Shown piece by piece: positions 60,422 to 64,000 of a stretch of DNA of 64,000 nucleotides. Each line of letters starts with the position of its first letter. Within the stretch, counting starts at the first letter, position 1. The notes below the pieces were generated by a model, which was given only the letters and a program-made list of their open reading frames with translations, searched no databases and was not told where the DNA came from. Origin of the DNA: Streptomyces sp. NBC_00582 (GTDB taxonomy: Bacteria > Actinomycetota > Actinomycetes > Streptomycetales > Streptomycetaceae); contig NZ_CP107772.1 of assembly GCF_036345155.1 (NCBI RefSeq), positions 9,486,001 to 9,550,000 on the forward strand, in the 5' to 3' direction. The translations under genes and the position numbers were made by a program.

Positions 60422-62806
60422 ATGCCCGTCGAACCGCAGCAGTCCTCCGCCCGGCTCACCGACGACGAGCTCAGGACACTGCACGCGCACTGGCGCGCCG
60501 CGAACTACCTGTCCGTGGGGCAGATCTACCTCATGGCCAACCCGCTGCTCAGCGAGCCGCTGCGCCCCGAGCACGTCAAGCCGCGGCTGCTCGGCCACTG
60601 GGGCACCTCACCCGGACTCAACCTCGTGTACACCCATCTCAACCGGGTGATCCGCAACCGCGACCTGAACGCCCTGTGCGTCTGGGGACCCGGGCACGGC
60701 GGTCCGGCGGTGGTCGCCAACTCCTGGCTGGAGGGCTCGTACACCGAGACCTACCCCGACGTCACCCAGGACGCGGCCGGCATGGCCCGGCTGTTCCGGC
60801 AGTTCTCCTTCCCCGGCGGCATCCCAAGCCACGTCGCCCCCGAGACACCCGGCTCGATCCACGAGGGCGGCGAACTCGGCTACTGCCTCTCCCACGCCTA
60901 CGGCGCCGCGCTCGACAACCCCGGCCTGCTGGTCGCCTGTGTGATCGGCGACGGGGAGGCGGAGACCGGACCGCTGGCCGCCTCCTGGCACTCCAACAAG
61001 TTCCTCGACCCCGTCCACGACGGCGCGGTCCTGCCGATCCTGCACCTCAACGGCTACAAGATCGCCAACCCGACGGTGCTGGCCCGTATCCCCGAGCCGG
61101 AACTCGACGAACTGCTGCGCGGCTACGGCCACGACCCCATCCACGTCACCGGCGACGAGCCGTACGCCGTCCACCGCGCGATGGCGCAGGCCATGGACAC
61201 CGCCCTGGACCGCATCGCCGCCCTGCAGCGCGCCGCCCGCGTCGAGGGCGCCGGGGAACGGCCGCGCTGGCCCGTGATCGTGCTGCGCACCCCCAAGGGC
61301 TGGACCGGACCCGCCCATGTCGACCGGCTGCCGGTGGAGGGCACCTGGCGCGCCCACCAGGTGCCGCTGTCCGCCGTCCGCGACAACCCCGCCCATCTGC
61401 GCCAGTTGGAGGCCTGGCTGCGCTCCTACCGGCCCGAGGAACTCTTCGACGCCCACGGCGCCCCCCGCCTCGACGTCCTCGCCTGGATCCCCGAGGGCAC
61501 CCGCCGGCTCGGCGCCACCCCGCACGCCAACGGCGGACTCCTCCTGCGCGAACTCCCCCTGCCCGCGCTCGACTCCTACGCCGTCCCGGTCGACAAGCCC
61601 GGGACGACCCTGCACGAACCCACCCGCGTCCTCGGCCAGTTGCTGGAGGACGTCATGCGATCCACCGCCAGGCGCCGTGACTTCCGGCTGGTCGGGCCCG
61701 ACGAGACCGCCTCCAACCGGCTTCAGGCCGTCTACGGCGCGAGCGGCAAGGCCTGGCAGGCGCAGACCCTCCAGGTCGACGAACACCTCGACCGGCACGG
61801 CCGGGTGATGGAGATCCTCTCCGAACACACCTGCCAGGGCTGGCTGGAGGGATATCTGCTGACCGGCCGTCACGGGCTGTTCTCCTGCTACGAGGCGTTC
61901 GTGCACATCGTCGACTCGATGGTCAACCAGCACATCAAATGGCTGCGGGTGACCCGGCGGCTGCCCTGGCGCGCCTCCATCGCCTCCCTCAACTACCTGC
62001 TCACCTCCCACGTCTGGCGACAGGACCACAACGGCTTCTCCCACCAGGACCCCGGTTTCGTCGACCACATCCTCAACAAGAGCCCCGAGGCCGTACGGGT
62101 CTATCTGCCGCCGGACGCCAACACCCTGCTGTCGGTCGCGGACCACGCCCTGCGCAGCCGCGACTACGTCAACGTCATCGTGGCCGGGAAACAGCCCTGC
62201 TTCGACTGGCTGTCCATGGACGCCGCCCGTGCCCACTGCGCACGCGGCGCCGGGATCTGGGACTGGGCCGGCAGCGAGAACGGCAGCCGCGAACCCGATG
62301 TCGTCCTCGCCTGCGCGGGGGACGTCCCCACCCAGGAAGTGCTCGCCGCCGCCCAGTTGCTCCGCCGCAACCTGCCCGAACTCGCCGTCCGTGTCGTCAA
62401 CGTCGTCGACATCGCCCGCCTCATGCCCGGTGACGAACACCCGCACGGGATGAGCGACTTCGAGTACGACGGCCTGTTCACGGCCGACAAGCCGGTGATC
62501 TTCGCCTACCACGGCTACCCGTGGCTCATCCACCGCCTGGCCTACAGCCGGGCCGGACACGGCAACCTGCATGTGCGCGGCTACCGGGAGATCGGCACCA
62601 CCACCACGCCGTTCGACATGGTCGTCCGCAACGACCTCGACCGCTACCGCCTGGTCATGGACGTCATCGACCGGGTGCCCGGACTCGCCGTGCGGGCGGC
62701 GGCCGTACGCCAGCGGATGGCGGACGCGCGGCTGCGCCACCATGACTGGATCCGGGCCCACGGCACCGACCTTCCCGAGGTCGCGGACTGGTCCTGGGAC
62801 GGCTGA
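60422..62806 (+). CDS. xfp: Phosphoketolase (Xfp)
   Basis: 794 residues, full length for the family. Thiamine-diphosphate signatures: [21 protein letters not shown] near the N-terminus, [51 protein letters not shown] and the GDGEAETG motif (TPP/Mg2+). The pyrimidine domain follows with [31 protein letters not shown], then [18 protein letters not shown] and [18 protein letters not shown]. It splits xylulose-5-phosphate or fructose-6-phosphate with phosphate into acetyl phosphate and a smaller sugar phosphate. GTG at 60419 could also start it. No acetate kinase or phosphotransacetylase gene is adjacent. Confidence 0.97.
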   Translation: MPVEPQQSSARLTDDELRTLHAHWRAANYLSVGQIYLMANPLLSEPLRPEHVKPRLLGHWGTSPGLNLVYTHLNRVIRNRDLNALCVWGPGHGGPAVVANSWLEGSYTETYPDVTQDAAGMARLFRQFSFPGGIPSHVAPETPGSIHEGGELGYCLSHAYGAALDNPGLLVACVIGDGEAETGPLAASWHSNKFLDPVHDGAVLPILHLNGYKIANPTVLARIPEPELDELLRGYGHDPIHVTGDEPYAVHRAMAQAMDTALDRIAALQRAARVEGAGERPRWPVIVLRTPKGWTGPAHVDRLPVEGTWRAHQVPLSAVRDNPAHLRQLEAWLRSYRPEELFDAHGAPRLDVLAWIPEGTRRLGATPHANGGLLLRELPLPALDSYAVPVDKPGTTLHEPTRVLGQLLEDVMRSTARRRDFRLVGPDETASNRLQAVYGASGKAWQAQTLQVDEHLDRHGRVMEILSEHTCQGWLEGYLLTGRHGLFSCYEAFVHIVDSMVNQHIKWLRVTRRLPWRASIASLNYLLTSHVWRQDHNGFSHQDPGFVDHILNKSPEAVRVYLPPDANTLLSVADHALRSRDYVNVIVAGKQPCFDWLSMDAARAHCARGAGIWDWAGSENGSREPDVVLACAGDVPTQEVLAAAQLLRRNLPELAVRVVNVVDIARLMPGDEHPHGMSDFEYDGLFTADKPVIFAYHGYPWLIHRLAYSRAGHGNLHVRGYREIGTTTTPFDMVVRNDLDRYRLVMDVIDRVPGLAVRAAAVRQRMADARLRHHDWIRAHGTDLPEVADWSWDG

Positions 62807-62975
62807 GACTGCAGGTCACGGGCGGCCGGGCAGGGCGCACACACGGGGGCGGACGGCGCAGGGCGAGGGGCAGGAGGACGGCACGCGTGCGCCCTGGTAC
62901 GGCGCCTCGCCGGGTGCTTACAGTGGTCGGCCGGCCCCGCGCGCGGATCCGGCGGGGCGACATCCCCGTGGTCCC

Positions 62976-62995
62976 GGCCGGGCGCTCGCCCGGCC
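62976..62995 (+). terminator. Perfect 9-bp hairpin after phosphoketolase
   Basis: GGCCGGGCG-CT-CGCCCGGCC, a perfect 9-bp stem with 2-base loop, ~170 bp after the phosphoketolase stop. It is the only strong hairpin in the 338-bp gap 62807-63144, which otherwise has no gene. Probably the phosphoketolase terminator. Confidence 0.45.
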
Positions 62996-63144
62996 CCGGC
63001 ACGACTCCCGCACACCGGCGCGGCTCCCAGGCGACGGGTGCGAGGACCACCCGCGCGACAGGCACCATCCGTGACACCGCTCGCACCGCGCGCCCGAGGG
63101 CACCCGCGCACCAGGAGCGCGCGCCGACACCACTGGAGGCCGCT

Positions 63145-64000
63145 GTGTCCCGACCGAGCATCGCCCTGATCGCCGATCCCACCTCGCCCGAAGGCTGCCG
63201 TGACTACCTGGCCGACGCGGTGGAACTGCTCACCGGCGCACCGCCCGTCCGCATCGACTCCCGGCACTTCGCGACCGGCGGCCGCGGCCGGGGCGTCCCC
63301 GAGGGGGGCCGGTTACGGCTCCAGGTCCCCGAGGAGCGGCTGGACTTCGTCCCCGACGTCGTCCTGCTCTACGAGATCCCCCCGCATCGCCGGCGCGACC
63401 TCGCCGCCTTTCAGGAGCTGCTGGAGACCCACGACGTGGTGACCCTGGGCACCGGGGCCGAGGCCTGGCGGACGGCGACGGAGAAGAACCTCACCGTCGC
63501 CCGCTTCCACCGCGACGGCGTCGCCCAGATGGAGACCGTCGTCCTGTCCACTCCCTCGGTCTGGGAGGCGGCCGACGTGTTCGACCGGCTCGGCGGCGAC
63601 ACCTGGGCCCGGCCCGTCGTCGGCACCGGCGGCGACGACACCTTCCATGTCACCACCCCCGAGCTGCTGGAGTACGCCACCGCCTACTACGCCGAGCACG
63701 GCACCGACTGGATGCTCTCCCGCGACGCCGGCAACGTCACCGCCGACGGGCTGCGCCACCAGTTCCGGGTCTTCGTCCTCGGCGGGCAGGTCGTGCACGC
63801 CCGCGAGCACCTCCAGCCGGAACCCGACACCCCCTGCAACACCTGCCGGGGCGCCACCCCCGTCCACATCGACCCGCCGGACCTGCCGCCGCGTCTGACC
63901 GAGCTCGCGGTCGCCGCGACGGCCTCGGTCGGGTTGCCGTTCGCCGGCGTCGACCTGGCGATCGAGAACGGCGGGGTCGTCTTCGAGGTCAACGTCCAGC
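63145..64000 (+). CDS. RimK-like ATP-grasp enzyme, truncated by the window end
   Basis: 285 codons are visible and the frame stays open. GTG start with CTGGAGG upstream (VSRPSIALIADPTSPEG...). Features: an N-terminal pre-ATP-grasp domain (VVLLYEIPPHRRRDLAAFQELLETHDVVTLGTGAEAWRTATEKN), the phosphate-handling GGDTWARPVVGTGGDDTFHV loop, ATP-grasp strands HQFRVFVLGGQVVHAREHLQ and LPFAGVDLAIENGGVVFEVNVQ (metal-binding acidic and N-V-N residues). The C-terminus is missing. RimK-like ligases add amino acids to peptides or proteins, and in Streptomyces they include peptide-antibiotic and RiPP ligases. The substrate cannot be read. Confidence 0.78.
   Translation, partial: MSRPSIALIADPTSPEGCRDYLADAVELLTGAPPVRIDSRHFATGGRGRGVPEGGRLRLQVPEERLDFVPDVVLLYEIPPHRRRDLAAFQELLETHDVVTLGTGAEAWRTATEKNLTVARFHRDGVAQMETVVLSTPSVWEAADVFDRLGGDTWARPVVGTGGDDTFHVTTPELLEYATAYYAEHGTDWMLSRDAGNVTADGLRHQFRVFVLGGQVVHAREHLQPEPDTPCNTCRGATPVHIDPPDLPPRLTELAVAATASVGLPFAGVDLAIENGGVVFEVNVQ

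Overview
The window is very GC-rich, has strong third-position G/C bias and uses many GTG starts. Its gene families are typical of Streptomyces: SpoIIE-type phosphatases with PAS/GAF sensors, PadR/MarR/TetR switches, a GH75 chitosanase, IcmF, and an SCO6745-type protein. It looks like a chromosomal-arm or accessory stretch of a Streptomyces genome. No rRNA, tRNA, CRISPR array, plasmid origin or classical antibiotic cluster was seen. Apart from one insertion sequence and one palindromic repeat, the content is chromosomal genes mixed with decayed gene fragments.

Layout. 0-4 kb: end of a polyprenol-mannose glycosyltransferase, a GT87-type glycosyltransferase whose tail runs antisense into a D-Ala-D-Ala carboxypeptidase, and a short second copy of Rho with a long leader. 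4-7 kb: rearrangement scars (a MarR gene and an alpha/beta hydrolase cut head to head, an SDR tail with a nonsense codon, a scrambled beta-helix gene) around one secreted-type protein gene. 7-16.7 kb: small metabolic and regulatory genes (SnoaL/PadR, methyltransferase, two esterases, a molybdopterin oxidoreductase with its FAD reductase, quinone oxidoreductase plus GNAT, MarR/PrmC-like). 16.7-24.5 kb: a PAS-GAF-PP2C phosphatase, a FadH-like enoate reductase with its PadR regulator, and an intact IS481-family element placed exactly between two convergent genes. 24.5-29.3 kb: an FN3 lipoprotein and a GH75 chitosanase with a DasR-like operator between them, and a dhaKLM kinase operon. 29.6-36 kb: an aromatic-ring hydroxylase divergent from the fused acyl-CoA mutase IcmF, then a TetR/tautomerase pair sharing an 18-bp operator. 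36-38.2 kb: a membrane-anchored sigma/anti-sigma fusion with a Gly-Ala tract of over 200 residues. 38.3-45.1 kb: a XylF-type sugar ABC importer divergent from a GAF-PAS-PP2C-HATPase regulator that is translationally coupled to a second, paralogous sugar-binding lipoprotein. 45-53 kb: a zinc-ribbon protein, a ScyD/ScyE-type beta-propeller, and an ABC importer plus YtcJ-type amidohydrolase divergent from a LuxR regulator. 53-64 kb: an aldolase remnant, a GH115 alpha-glucuronidase, an HTH/hydrolase pair with operators on both start codons, a 169-bp giant hairpin, an SCO6745-type protein, an RpiB-like isomerase, phosphoketolase, and the start of an ATP-grasp enzyme that runs off the end.

How it fits together. 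Much of the window handles extracellular sugars and polymers (GH75, GH115, acetyl-xylan-type esterase, XylF and Rbs-type importers, Dha kinase, RpiB, phosphoketolase) under local one-component control. The most unusual unit is the sugar-importer/phosphatase locus at 38.3-45.1 kb. There, two paralogous XylF-like lipoproteins flank a multidomain phosphatase and anti-sigma-type kinase, which suggests that extracellular sugar recognition is coupled to a partner-switching sigma pathway. That link is an inference from gene arrangement.
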